Of a stretch of 35,247 bases of DNA, positions 22,967 to 31,489 are shown piece after piece. Under the pieces are notes generated by a model that worked only from the letters and a program-made list of their open reading frames with translations, was not told the origin of the DNA and searched no databases. Position 1 is the first letter of the stretch. Each line of letters starts with the position of its first letter. Position numbers and translations under genes: made by a program. This DNA is from Parvibaculum sp. (GTDB taxonomy: Bacteria > Pseudomonadota > Alphaproteobacteria > Parvibaculales > Parvibaculaceae), in NCBI RefSeq assembly GCF_002684405.1, contig NZ_NYVD01000007.1, forward strand, positions 4,549-39,795, in the 5' to 3' direction.

Positions 22967-23941
22967 ATGACCAAGGCACAAGAGGATGGATCACCCGTCT
23001 ATGACGACCTGGCGCCTCCGATCGCGGGAGTGACGCCGGAGGTCGATATGGGCGGTGTCTATTTCATGCGGGCGGCTCCCTCGCCGCCCTTCTGCCATGT
23101 GTTGCCTGCGGGAAATTTCTCTTACGGTCTCATGGTGCAGGCAGGCACGCTGCGCCTGCGCGTGGAATTTCCGTTCTCGGAGGAAATCATCCTGAGGCCC
23201 GGCGACGTGGTGGGTGTGAGCGGTCTTTCGCCCCATCTGCTGGACTCTCCGGACAGCGACGCACGCGCCAAGCCGAGCTTTCTCGACTTGAGCGAGATGA
23301 CCACGCCGGCGGACCCCGAAGCACCTGTGCGTCTGATCGTCGGGGTCGCACCGCAGGAAACGATAGCGCTGTCGAACATGATCGTCGGGCCGATCTATGT
23401 GCCCTTCGACGCGGCAGCGGAGCACAATCGGCGCATCTGGCATGCCCTGCAATTGCTGGAAGACGAGGCAACCCTGCCGCGCACGGATTTCCACCATCCG
23501 CTGATCGTGCGCCGGATCGCCGAAATCGTGTCGCTCAACATGACGCGCAGCGTTCTGGCTCGGCGCGGCATCCGGGAAAATCAGGGGATCGGTTTTGCGA
23601 CGAGCAAGGCCGTGATGCGGGCCTTGCGGGCGTTCCTGAACGAGCCTTACGAGGCGTGGACGGTGGAGCGGCTCGCGGGCGAGGCCGGCATGTCGCGCAC
23701 GCGCTTTGCAGAGGAGTTCCGCCAGCTCATCGGCCAGCCGCCCATCGAAACCATCTCGCGGATCCGTCTGATGATGATCGCGCGAAGGATGATGGCGACC
23801 GGATTGAGCGTCGAGGAGGCGGCCTTCGAAGCCGGCTACAGCTCGTCCGCCGCATTCGTCCGGTCGTTCCAGAAGCAGTTCGGTATGAGCCCCGCTCGAT
23901 GGCGCAAGCGCCAGGCTGAGAAGGAAAACGGCTTCGTCTGA
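22967..23941 (+). CDS. AraC-family transcriptional regulator
   Basis: The 324-residue protein has an N-terminal cupin-like sensing domain (MGGVYFMRAAPSPPFCHVLPAGNFSYGLMVQAGTLRLRV, then ILRPGDVVGVSGLSPHLL) and two helix-turn-helix motifs at the C-terminus (EAWTVERLAGEAGMSRTRFAEEFRQLIGQPPIETI, and SVEEAAFEAGYSSSAAFVRSFQKQFGMSPARWRKRQ). The N-terminal architecture resembles regulators with a cupin_6-type domain. As last gene of the catabolic operon it probably activates that operon in response to a pathway aromatic. It ends 15 bp from the convergent nitroreductase gene. Confidence 0.9.
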   Translation: MTKAQEDGSPVYDDLAPPIAGVTPEVDMGGVYFMRAAPSPPFCHVLPAGNFSYGLMVQAGTLRLRVEFPFSEEIILRPGDVVGVSGLSPHLLDSPDSDARAKPSFLDLSEMTTPADPEAPVRLIVGVAPQETIALSNMIVGPIYVPFDAAAEHNRRIWHALQLLEDEATLPRTDFHHPLIVRRIAEIVSLNMTRSVLARRGIRENQGIGFATSKAVMRALRAFLNEPYEAWTVERLAGEAGMSRTRFAEEFRQLIGQPPIETISRIRLMMIARRMMATGLSVEEAAFEAGYSSSAAFVRSFQKQFGMSPARWRKRQAEKENGFV

Positions 23942-23956
23942 CGGTCTCCGCGGCGG

Positions 23957-24634
23957 CTAATCGTCGAAGCCTACGAAAACCGCCGCCTCGTCCACGGATT
24001 TCCGGCGCGACACGACCGCGTTGGCGGGGAAGCTGTCGTCGGGATATCCCATCGCAACGCAGATCATGATGACCTGATCGTCCGAGATCCCCGCATGTTC
24101 GCGAACCACCGGCGACTGCATGATGCCCTGACTGTTGATGACGCAACCGAGGCCACGCGACCAGGCCGCGTTCACAAGGGCGTTGGTGACGGCGCCGCAA
24201 TCGAACGGTGCGATATCGCCGCCATGGATCGAGCGGTCATAGGTCACGACGATGGAGACCGGCGCGTCGAACTGACGGAAGCCGCGGAGAACCCAGTTCT
24301 GACGCGCCTCCTTGTCGTGGCGTTCGATCCCCATGGCGGCGAATAGCTGTTTCGCGATCTCGATCTGGCGTTCCCTGTGCTCCCCTTCATAGGCGCCATG
24401 GCTGCGAAACTCGCGGCTATCGGGAACGCCGGCAAGATTGCGCTCGGTATTGCCCTTGCGAATCCGGTCGAGCGGCTTCCCCGAGACGACGTAAAAGTTC
24501 CAGGGCTGCGTGTTCAGCGAAGAGGGCGCCCGTATGGCGAGACCGATGATGTCCTTGATTGCGTCTTTGGAGACGGGATCGGGCTTGAAGCCGCGTATGC
24601 TGCGCCGTCCCGTGACCACTTCGTCATATTGCAT
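23957..24634 (-). CDS. Nitroreductase-family flavoprotein
   Basis: The 225-residue FMN-dependent oxidoreductase has the N-terminal motif VTGRRSIRGFKPDPV, followed by LAIRAPSSLNTQPWNFYVVSG, which binds FMN phosphate and isoalloxazine. CGAVTNALVNAAWSRGLGCVINSQGI and the C-terminal MICVAMGYPDDSFPANAVVSRRKSVDE are also typical. Nitroreductases use NAD(P)H to reduce nitro groups, quinones or enones; which applies here is unknown. It is transcribed toward the AraC gene and separated from the thioesterase gene by about 150 bp, which should hold its promoter. No operator was recognised there. Confidence 0.9.
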   Translation of the reverse strand: MQYDEVVTGRRSIRGFKPDPVSKDAIKDIIGLAIRAPSSLNTQPWNFYVVSGKPLDRIRKGNTERNLAGVPDSREFRSHGAYEGEHRERQIEIAKQLFAAMGIERHDKEARQNWVLRGFRQFDAPVSIVVTYDRSIHGGDIAPFDCGAVTNALVNAAWSRGLGCVINSQGIMQSPVVREHAGISDDQVIMICVAMGYPDDSFPANAVVSRRKSVDEAAVFVGFDD

Positions 24635-24785
24635 TTGGGTTCCTCACCGGTCATGGCGCTGCGAGGGGAGGCCCTTGCAAACGCCATGGTTCGTTTGAAT
24701 GTTTTATCCGATCATATAGCCCGACGGCGCCCCGCAAAGAAATGCATGCGTGGCGATAAACGCGGCTGTTCGGCGTCCGTGGCGC

Positions 24786-25226
24786 TCAGCTCCCGCCAAG
24801 GGCCGCCTTCGATGCCGCCTCCACCTTGTCGCGGGGCATCAGCATCAGCGTCGAACTGGCTTTGGCGAGGACATTGCCTTCGGTGTCGACGAGGCGGCCT
24901 TCGAAAAAGCAGGTGCGCCGGCCCTTGCGTTCCACCCAGCCTTCGGCGATGACGCGGCCCGGGCGCGCGGGCGCAAAGAAGCTGATCTTGAGTTCCAGCG
25001 ACATGGGGACGATGTCCGGGCCCACCATGCCGATACAGCCATGCGCCATGGCCGCGTCGATCCAGCCGGTCACGAACCCGCCCTGAACCACGCCGCCCGA
25101 ATGGCACATATGCGGCCCTGCCTCATATTCGATACGGGCCCGCCCTTCCGGCGTCATTTCGATGATGCGGACAAATCCAAGGCTGTGTCCCAGCCCGTCC
25201 TCGGCGGACGATTCCAATGCAGACAT
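24786..25226 (-). CDS. PaaI-like hotdog-fold thioesterase
   Basis: The 146-residue protein starts at the ATG at 25226, with AGGAG seven bases upstream; the same frame is open much farther 5' but reads through the neighbouring SDR antisense and is not real. The acyl-CoA thioesterase pattern is clear: PHMCHSGGVVQGGFVTGWIDAAMAHGCIGMVG (active-site loop and central helix), PMSLELKISFFAPARPGRVIAEGWVERKGRRTCFFEGRLVD and ASSTLMLMP. It probably hydrolyses an acyl- or aryl-CoA ester. It is divergent from an SDR resembling 3-hydroxyacyl-CoA dehydrogenase, which suggests shared acyl-CoA substrates. Confidence 0.87.
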   Translation of the reverse strand: MSALESSAEDGLGHSLGFVRIIEMTPEGRARIEYEAGPHMCHSGGVVQGGFVTGWIDAAMAHGCIGMVGPDIVPMSLELKISFFAPARPGRVIAEGWVERKGRRTCFFEGRLVDTEGNVLAKASSTLMLMPRDKVEAASKAALGGS

Positions 25227-25239
25227 TCTTGTTCTCCTG

Positions 25240-25260
25240 ACCGCCTTTCTGAGAGGCGGT
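25240..25260. promoter_or_regulatory. Hairpin/inverted repeat next to thioesterase ribosome site
   Basis: ACCGCCT at 25240-25246 and AGGCGGT at 25254-25260 form a perfect 7-bp stem with a seven-base loop. On the minus strand it ends about one base before the CAGGAG ribosome site of the thioesterase gene. It could be an operator for the divergent pair or a leader hairpin influencing translation. The rest of the 228-bp divergent gap shows no second clear site. Confidence 0.5.
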
Positions 25261-25454
25261 TCTTGTCGGTGGATTGCGGATGGACAGATATGTAGCCCAT
25301 GAAGTGGTGATCTGGCGAGCCTGCCGTAGGGGCTGGCGAGGATGTCGCGGGGTCGATTGGCGCATGCCGCAAAACGCGCCATGTTTACGGCACGAGACGG
25401 CCTTGAGCCGGATCGAAATGAGCCGAACAAGAAAAAGACAAGGGAGGAGTACTC

Positions 25455-26246
25455 ATGAAACTCGACGAATCCGTTTCCGCCGTGGTGACCGGCGGCGCGT
25501 CCGGTCTTGGTAAGGCAACCGTGACCGCGCTGCGCGAAAAGGGCGTGAAGGTCGCCATTTTCGATCTCAACAGGGAAAACGGCGAGAGGGTCGCAAAGGA
25601 GCTCGGCGCGCTCTATTGCGAGGTCAATGTGATGGACGAGGACGGCGTCGATGCAGGCTTTGCCAAGGCGCGGGCCGAGAACGGCCAGGAACGTATTCTC
25701 GTGAATTGCGCCGGTGGCGGGCGCGGCGGCAAGACCATCGCGCGTGACAAGAAGACCGGCGAGATCGTCCCCTTCAAGATTTCCGACTTCGAATATGTGC
25801 TGGGTCTCAACACCGTGGGCACGTTCCGCTGCATCGTAAAGAGTGCGGCCGGCATGGCGACGCTTGAGCCACTGGACAATGGAGAGCGCGGGGCCATCGT
25901 GAATACCGGCTCGGTCGCGGCCGAGGACGGACAGATCGGGCAGGTGGCCTATTCCGCGGCCAAGGCTGCGATCAAGGGGATGACGCTGACCATTGCACGG
26001 GACCTCTCGCGCGAAGGTATCAGGATCAACACGATCCTTCCCGGTATCATGGCGACGCCGCCCATGCTGGGTGTGAAGGACAGGGCACCGCAGATCTTCG
26101 ACAATCTGGCGGCGTCGGTGCCTTTTCCGCCGCGCCTCGGCGATCCGTCGGAATATGCCGACCTCGCGCTCACCATGCTGCGCAACGGCTATTTCAACGG
26201 CGAGACGGTCCGCCTCGACGGCGCAATCCGCATGCCGCCGCGGTAG
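25455..26246 (+). CDS. SDR, 3-hydroxyacyl-CoA dehydrogenase (type II)-like
   Basis: The 263-residue SDR is preceded by GGGAGGAG. It shows SAVVTGGASGLGKATV, VAIFDLNRENGE, LVNCAGGG, NTGSVAAEDGQIGQVAYSAAKAAI (catalytic Ser, Tyr, Lys) and INTILPGIMATPPML. NCAG, the long insertion after it (GRGGKTIARDKKTGEIVPFKISDF) and the late segment PFPPRLGDPSEYADLALTML match 17-beta-hydroxysteroid dehydrogenase type 10-like 3-hydroxyacyl-CoA dehydrogenases. It is divergent from the thioesterase and probably oxidises a 3-hydroxyacyl-CoA; a steroid or alcohol substrate cannot be excluded. Confidence 0.9.
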   Translation: MKLDESVSAVVTGGASGLGKATVTALREKGVKVAIFDLNRENGERVAKELGALYCEVNVMDEDGVDAGFAKARAENGQERILVNCAGGGRGGKTIARDKKTGEIVPFKISDFEYVLGLNTVGTFRCIVKSAAGMATLEPLDNGERGAIVNTGSVAAEDGQIGQVAYSAAKAAIKGMTLTIARDLSREGIRINTILPGIMATPPMLGVKDRAPQIFDNLAASVPFPPRLGDPSEYADLALTMLRNGYFNGETVRLDGAIRMPPR

Positions 26247-26277
26247 GACTGTTCGGCGGCGTCCGTCATCCGCGCCT

Positions 26278-26291
26278 GCAATACGTATTGC
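26278..26291. repeat. Perfect 14-bp palindrome between convergent genes
   Basis: GCAATACGTATTGC is its own reverse complement. It lies in the 55-bp gap between the SDR and outer-membrane protein stops. It has no loop, so it is a poor terminator; it could be a protein-binding site or chance. Confidence 0.6.
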
Positions 26292-26301
26292 TGAGCTGTA
26301 T

Positions 26302-27546
26302 TCAGAAATACCGTCGAAGCTGGAGATAGACCCGTGTGGGTTGCTCGGCATAGGGAGCGCCACTGCCGATGACGGGCAGTCCGCCGAACTCCGTATTCGA
26401 GGGGCCGAGGGGAAGCCGCGCGCCGGCGATAAGATTGAGATTGTCTTCCAGCGACCAGGTGGCCTCGCCGAGCGCGTAGAAGCTGCCATCGTTGAGATTG
26501 GCGATCAGCGTCGGCGCGATCTCCAGAAGCGGCGTCCATTGCAGTGTGCCGCCGAGCGAAAGATAGTCGCGGCCCGTATTGAAAACCTGCCCGCGCAACA
26601 GGCGGTCGGTCAGCGGTGCCGGGAGACTGGCCAGCGAATAGCGACGCGCCTCCAGCCCGAAACCGTTTCGATAATATTCGGCGAAAATGGTGGCGTCTCG
26701 CCCGGCAAGGGTGAAGGCGTCGCTGATATTGGCAAGCCCCGAGACATAGGTCCGGTCGTCATCGACATAGGTCGGCACCAACTCCGCGTTCCATGTGGCG
26801 CCGCTCAGCGCCCCGCTTACGCCGAGTGCGGCGACGGTATCGCCATGGTCCTGCGCGGCCAGAAAGCTGGTGCGCCATGGTCCGAGGGCAGTGTGAAACA
26901 AAAGCGCGAAGGAGCTGGCGTCGAGTGTCGGATCGTCGCCTCTCTGCGGCGGGCGGGGCACGGCGACGAATTGCAGGTCCGATCCATCGTCGAAGAGATA
27001 TTGCGTATAGAGCATATCCGCGCCGGGCTTGTATTCCGTATCCGTCGCATCGGGCGAGAAGGGGTCGAAAAGATCCATCGGATGGAAAACGAGGCCGGCC
27101 CCCCATGTCAGGGCCTGACGGCCGGCGCGGATGACGACATGCGCACCGGTATAGCCGATGGACGCGCGGTCGATACGCTGCGTGAGCGTGAAGTTGTTCC
27201 CGTCCATAGTGGTGTCCGTCAGGTCCCACCATGTCCGCGGCGGCGCTTTGGGAAACAGGGCGAGGGCCTTTTCCCGCGCGGCGAGCAGCGGCGTGTCGCC
27301 GGCATCGAAGCCGAGCTGATACTGGAAGGCAAACCGCCACGGACCCCGGCGCGGCTCCCACCTCACCCGCAGACTGCCCAATACGTCGTTTCGCTCGCGC
27401 TTGCCCAGCATCGACGAAACGCTTCGGTCGCTTTCACGCGCAAACACATCCTGCAATTCCAGCCGGCCATGCACCGGTGCGGCGCGTCCCGGCGCGGCAT
27501 GCAGCGCGAGGAAAGCGGCCAACAGAATGCGCGTGAGATGTTTCAT
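26302..27546 (-). CDS. Outer-membrane beta-barrel protein
   Basis: The 414-residue protein has a signal peptide (MKHLTRILLAAFLALHAAPGRA, cleavage before APVHG). The mature part alternates polar and hydrophobic residues in short strands with aromatic girdles (RFAFQYQLGFDAG, SIGYTGAHVVIRAGRQALTWGAGLVFHPMD, TIFAEYYRNGFGLEARR, ALGEATWSLEDNLNLIAGARL) and ends RVYLQLRRYF. A C-terminal phenylalanine is the usual BAM recognition signal. It resembles barrels annotated as DUF1302 or porin-like proteins, but no exact family is claimed. It is the last gene of the operon, five bases after the ATPase gene, so it is probably the outer-membrane partner of the transporter. Confidence 0.8.
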   Translation of the reverse strand: MKHLTRILLAAFLALHAAPGRAAPVHGRLELQDVFARESDRSVSSMLGKRERNDVLGSLRVRWEPRRGPWRFAFQYQLGFDAGDTPLLAAREKALALFPKAPPRTWWDLTDTTMDGNNFTLTQRIDRASIGYTGAHVVIRAGRQALTWGAGLVFHPMDLFDPFSPDATDTEYKPGADMLYTQYLFDDGSDLQFVAVPRPPQRGDDPTLDASSFALLFHTALGPWRTSFLAAQDHGDTVAALGVSGALSGATWNAELVPTYVDDDRTYVSGLANISDAFTLAGRDATIFAEYYRNGFGLEARRYSLASLPAPLTDRLLRGQVFNTGRDYLSLGGTLQWTPLLEIAPTLIANLNDGSFYALGEATWSLEDNLNLIAGARLPLGPSNTEFGGLPVIGSGAPYAEQPTRVYLQLRRYF

Positions 27547-27551
27547 AGGTT

Positions 27552-28256
27552 TCAGACCGCCATTTCGGCCGGCCGAAGCTCGTCTGAGGCGACACGGCCG
27601 TCTGCGATGACGATGTGACGGCGGGTGCGCGAGATGACGCGATCATCATGCGTGGCCATCAGGAAGGTGACGCCATAGCGCTCGTTGAGGTCGGACATCA
27701 GCGTGATGAGATCTTCCGCCGTCTTGGTGTCGAGATTGGCGGTAGGCTCGTCGGCCAGCACGATGGAAGGACGGCTCGCCAGTGCGCGGGCGACGGCGAC
27801 ACGCTGTTGCTGGCCGCCGGACAGACGCGACGGACGTCTGTTTTCCATGCCGTCGAGCCCGACCTGATGCAGCATCTCCTTTGCCCGCTCGCGGCGCTCC
27901 TTTGCCGGGACGTTCATCAGCTGCTGCGTGAATTCGACATTCTCCACGGCGGAAAGAACGGGGATGAGATTATAGGCTTGAAAGACGAAACCGATCTTGC
28001 GCAGTCGAAGGTCGGCGAGTTCCTCATTGTCGAGGGCCGTGAGATCCTGCCCGTCAATGCTGATCGTTCCTTCCGTTGGGCGGTCGAGTCCGCCGACGAT
28101 ATTGAGAAGCGTCGTCTTGCCCGATCCGGACGGCCCGGCGAGCGAGGCGAAGTCGCCCTTCTCGATGGCGAGGTCGACGCCGCGCAGCGCCGGCACGTCG
28201 ATCGAGCCCTGACGGTAATGCTTGGTAATGCCCTTGCATTCGACGATGGCGGTCAT
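27552..28256 (-). CDS. ABC transporter ATP-binding protein (LolD/MacB-type)
   Basis: The 234-residue ATPase starts at the ATG at 28256; the open frame upstream is the antisense-free 3' part of the permease gene read in another frame. Walker A is GPSGSGKTT (41-49), the Q-loop is VFQAYNL, the signature is LSGGQQQRVAVARAL from residue 145, Walker B is SIVLADEPT, and the switch histidine is in MATHDDR. LIPVLSAVENVEF and TKTAEDLITLM are typical of the LolD/MacB/FtsE group, which drives mechanotransmission through FtsX-type permeases and not substrate import. It lies between permease and barrel genes of the same operon. Confidence 0.95.
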   Translation of the reverse strand: MTAIVECKGITKHYRQGSIDVPALRGVDLAIEKGDFASLAGPSGSGKTTLLNIVGGLDRPTEGTISIDGQDLTALDNEELADLRLRKIGFVFQAYNLIPVLSAVENVEFTQQLMNVPAKERRERAKEMLHQVGLDGMENRRPSRLSGGQQQRVAVARALASRPSIVLADEPTANLDTKTAEDLITLMSDLNERYGVTFLMATHDDRVISRTRRHIVIADGRVASDELRPAEMAV

Positions 28257-28273
28257 GGCTCTCTCCCTCTTTC

Positions 28274-29500
28274 CTAAAAACGTCCCATGGCTTCGACGGG
28301 GCTCACCCGCGAGGCGCGGCGCGCGGGCCAGAGCGTGGCGACCACGCCAAGCGTCCAGACGATCAGGCTGTAAAGCGCGAAATCGCCCGCATCGACTTTC
28401 GGATAAAGAATGTGGCCCGCGCCGACCAGTTCCGCGCCCCGCCCCAGAAAGCCGAGATCGATCCCGTTGGGAAAGGCCTGAACCGAAAGCACGGACATGG
28501 CGATGCCCAGGCCCACCCCGACGCCGATCAGCATGGCGGATTCGAGCGTCACCTCCATCAGCACCAGGCGCGGCCGCATGCCAAGGGCCTGCAACAGGCC
28601 GAATTCGCGGATGCGTTCGAAAACGGCCATGAGCTGCGTGTTGACGATGCCGATCGCCATCAGCGCGAACATGATCCAGAGCCACATCAGGATAAATTCG
28701 TTGAAGAATGTGCTGACCGCATAGGAAAGCGGGGCCAGCGTCTTCCAGCTTTGAATGTCGCGGCCGGGCGAAGACGCCTTCATCCGTGCGATGACATCGG
28801 CGATGTCCTGACTGTCCGGCGTCACAAAGGCGATCTCGGTGATATCCGTGCCGATGCCGGTAAAGGCTTGCGCGGTTTTGAGGCCGGTAAAGGCGAACTG
28901 GTCTTCGGTCTGCTGGGGCGCGGCATAGAGGCCGATGACCTTGAAGGCGCGCTCGGCGAGTTTCCCTTTCTCGTCCTGGGCCATCACCACGACGCGCTTG
29001 CCGACCCGTGTCTTGAGGCGGCGGGCGAGGTTTCGCCCCAGCACGATACCCGTATCCGCCGGGCCATCGAGATAGCGTCCCTCGCGGACACGGTCCGGCA
29101 GTACGGAAAGGCGGCGTTCCCGCGCAGGATCGGTGCCGACCAGCGTCATGGGCAGGGTCTTGTACTCGCTCTGCACGATGGCGGCGATGCGCAGACGCTT
29201 TGTATATGCCGCAACGGCGGAAGAGGAGAGGATGTTTTCAAGTTTGCCGGCCGGCTGCGTCATGCGATGGGCAACAGTGGGATCGTCCAGATAGCCCGTG
29301 GCGTGGATCTGTCCTTCGCCGGTCATCAGCTTCAGCGTCGTATCGCGGCTGGAGACGGACCACGCCTTGAGCAGCACGGAGAAAGTGAGGATGGACCATA
29401 ATCCGACACTGACGACGAGCACGGTGATGATTGTGCGGCGCGGATTGCGCCAGAGATTGCGCCAGGCGAGGGGAAGGAGAAGGCGGAGCCGGTCCATCAT
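28274..29500 (-). CDS. FtsX/LolE-type ABC transporter permease (1)
   Basis: The 408-residue protein has one N-terminal membrane helix (TIITVLVVSVGLWSILTFSVLL), a large periplasmic domain and three C-terminal helices near residues 265-290, 310-335 and 370-395. The conserved FtsX-family cytoplasmic coupling segment is FERIREFGLLQALGMRPRLVLMEVTLES, and the end WPARRASRVSPVEAMGRF is typical of LolC/E and MacB. NLWRNPRRT marks the amphipathic N-terminal helix. It overlaps the second permease by four bases. The two probably form a heterodimer like LolC/LolE that extracts a lipid or lipoprotein from the inner membrane. Confidence 0.93.
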   Translation of the reverse strand: MMDRLRLLLPLAWRNLWRNPRRTIITVLVVSVGLWSILTFSVLLKAWSVSSRDTTLKLMTGEGQIHATGYLDDPTVAHRMTQPAGKLENILSSSAVAAYTKRLRIAAIVQSEYKTLPMTLVGTDPARERRLSVLPDRVREGRYLDGPADTGIVLGRNLARRLKTRVGKRVVVMAQDEKGKLAERAFKVIGLYAAPQQTEDQFAFTGLKTAQAFTGIGTDITEIAFVTPDSQDIADVIARMKASSPGRDIQSWKTLAPLSYAVSTFFNEFILMWLWIMFALMAIGIVNTQLMAVFERIREFGLLQALGMRPRLVLMEVTLESAMLIGVGVGLGIAMSVLSVQAFPNGIDLGFLGRGAELVGAGHILYPKVDAGDFALYSLIVWTLGVVATLWPARRASRVSPVEAMGRF

Positions 29501-30717
29501 GCCGACCTCATGGCGGTTACGGGTTCAAGGCGACGCACGCGGGCATAGGGAATGAAACCGGCAATCGCGACCGCGACCAGGATCGCGAGCGGGCCGGCCG
29601 TCGCACTCAGCAGGGTCAGTTGCGGGTAAAGCGTGGAAGGCATGTTCCATTGGGAAAACAATGCTTCCGCGCCGGGAAAGGGGATGCCTTGTGTTGCCGC
29701 CCAGGCGGTGATCGCCGAGCCGGCGGCAATTGCGATGGCCGAGCCGGAGCCGGCGAGGAAGAGAAGCTCCAGCCAGACCATGCGCCCGATCTGACGCGGC
29801 TTCATGCCGATCGCCATCAGCATGCCGAACTCGCGTGTGCGTTCCAGTACCGACATCAAAAGCGTGTTGAGAATGATGAAGACGACGATGATGACGAGGC
29901 TCACATAGAGGAGTGCGGAAAAACTTCCATCGAGGAGGATCACATCGTGTAGCGCCGGTTCGAGCTGCGTCCAGTCGCGTGCCACGAGATCGTTCCTGCG
30001 CGCAATTTTCTCGAGCGAAGGGATGGCGGCGTTGATGGTGGAGAGATGTTCTCCGCTGACAGCGATCAGGTTGATGCTGCCGTTCATCGCGAAATCCTGC
30101 TGGAAGTGGACAAGCGGCATTTCCACCACCTGCCGGTCGAGCGCCGGGGAGCCGGTGGAAAAGATGCCTGTGACTTTGAGGATGTCGGCGGCGATGGACC
30201 CGTCCTGCGCCGAGCCCAGCATGGTCACGCTGTCGCCGGGATTGAGCTTCAGATTGCGGGCAAGGCCTGCGCCGATCACCACCGCATCTTCGTCGCCCGG
30301 CTGGAGATACCGGCCTCTGGTGATGGTGGAGGCGAGATTGGAAACCTTCACTTCGCGAGCCGGATCTATGCCGACGATCGCCGCGCCGTAGCTTTGCGGA
30401 CCGTTGGACAGGATCGCATAGCTTGCCGCCCGCGGCGTCGCGGCGGTTACTTCCGGCAGGCTGACCAGATCGGCGATCAGCGGGCCGCTATCGGAAATCG
30501 ATTTGCGAATATCGGGGTCGTCGGCATAGCCGGGGGGCTGCAATTGCGCGAAGCCGTCCATGAGCTTCAACACGCTTTCCTTCATCGTGCCGTAAGCGCC
30601 CTGCTGCAACGCCAGCAGGAACACGGTGATCGTGCCCGCAATGGCGATCGAACTCAGGCTCAACGCAGTGCGATGCGGCTGACGCCAGATATTCCGCCAT
30701 GCAAGCCCGACAAGCAT
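29497..30717 (-). CDS. FtsX/LolC-type ABC transporter permease (2)
   Basis: The 406-residue protein starts at the ATG at 30717, with GAGGA eight bases upstream; the frame is open farther 5' through the LolA-like gene but in the wrong phase. It shares the layout of its neighbour: NIWRQPHRTALSLSSIAIAGTITVFLLALQQGAYGTMKESVLKLMDGFAQLQ at the N-terminus, a periplasmic domain, then LLYVSLVIIVVFIILNTLLMSVLERTREFGMLMAIGMKPRQIGRM and a final PYARVRRLEPVTAMRS. Paired divergent permeases mean the complex is asymmetric, as in LolCDE and not as in MacB homodimers. Confidence 0.93.
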   Translation of the reverse strand: MLVGLAWRNIWRQPHRTALSLSSIAIAGTITVFLLALQQGAYGTMKESVLKLMDGFAQLQPPGYADDPDIRKSISDSGPLIADLVSLPEVTAATPRAASYAILSNGPQSYGAAIVGIDPAREVKVSNLASTITRGRYLQPGDEDAVVIGAGLARNLKLNPGDSVTMLGSAQDGSIAADILKVTGIFSTGSPALDRQVVEMPLVHFQQDFAMNGSINLIAVSGEHLSTINAAIPSLEKIARRNDLVARDWTQLEPALHDVILLDGSFSALLYVSLVIIVVFIILNTLLMSVLERTREFGMLMAIGMKPRQIGRMVWLELLFLAGSGSAIAIAAGSAITAWAATQGIPFPGAEALFSQWNMPSTLYPQLTLLSATAGPLAILVAVAIAGFIPYARVRRLEPVTAMRSA

Positions 30718-30721
30718 GAGA

Positions 30722-31489
30722 TCAGTTCCTCGGATTTTGCAGGTTGGAAAGAGTGAAGAGATAGCCGGGCATGGATTGATTGAACGTCGCATCCTTCGTC
30801 TCGATGCGCGTCCATTTGCCCTCTTCGTCTTCCGGGCGCATCGTCATCACCACCGGGTAGTCGCGGCCGCCGATCATGGAAACTTTCTCCGTCGTCATGA
30901 TGCGCACGGGCTTCATGTCCTGGTCGAAATAGGTTTCGCCCAGCATGATGCCGTCCTCGCGCACCCTGACCGTGCGCTTGCCCCATACGACGGGGGCACC
31001 GGGTTTGGGGATGGCGTCGATGGTATAGACCGTATGCGGACCGTCCTTCGTCGACCCCGTCAGCTTGTGGGTGTATTCGGTCAGAAGGTCATTGGCTTTG
31101 GACAGGTCGTTATAGGAGAAATCCGATCCCATCCAGGATTGCGCCAGCATGGAAGCGGGCAGCTTGATGACCTGATTGAGCTTGGGGTTGAACACCCAGG
31201 TTTCGTCGCCCTTTTTGAGCGTGGCATTGCCTGCGTCCTTGGCGGGCGCCGTGAAGCGCACCAATGCGTCGTCATCGCCCTGCGTCCATGTCTTCATTTC
31301 CATATGCCGTTCCCAGTCGGGCCGGTGCACGGTCATGGTCATGTCGGCCTGCGAGCTGTCGGCGCGCCAATTGTCGAAGGCGGCGCGCAGAAGAGCATCG
31401 GGGTTGGGGGCGGGGGCTGTTGTATCGGCGGACGCGAGCCCGGTCATGGCGGCGGTTGCGAGAAGGATGAGAGCTGCTTTCCGGATCAT
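30722..31489 (-). CDS. LolA-like periplasmic carrier protein
   Basis: The 255-residue protein starts at the ATG at 31489, with GAGGA seven bases upstream. A signal peptide (MIRKAALILLATAAMTGLASA) is followed by the features of the LolA_like family described as outer-membrane lipoprotein-sorting proteins (PF17131, named from memory): DALVRFTAPAKDAGNATLKKGDETWVFNPKLNQVIKLPASMLAQSWMGSDFSYNDL. The fold is an open beta-barrel half that can shelter an acyl chain. The start overlaps the tetR stop by one base (TAATG) and two permease genes follow, so it is the presumed periplasmic shuttle between the ABC transporter and the outer-membrane barrel. Confidence 0.87.
   Translation of the reverse strand: MIRKAALILLATAAMTGLASADTTAPAPNPDALLRAAFDNWRADSSQADMTMTVHRPDWERHMEMKTWTQGDDDALVRFTAPAKDAGNATLKKGDETWVFNPKLNQVIKLPASMLAQSWMGSDFSYNDLSKANDLLTEYTHKLTGSTKDGPHTVYTIDAIPKPGAPVVWGKRTVRVREDGIMLGETYFDQDMKPVRIMTTEKVSMIGGRDYPVVMTMRPEDEEGKWTRIETKDATFNQSMPGYLFTLSNLQNPRN

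Noticed and set aside
24786-26489. A 567-residue minus-strand frame spanning the thioesterase and the region opposite the SDR.
   Set aside because: Only the last 146 residues are a thioesterase with its own ribosome site; the rest is the antisense shadow of the SDR gene.
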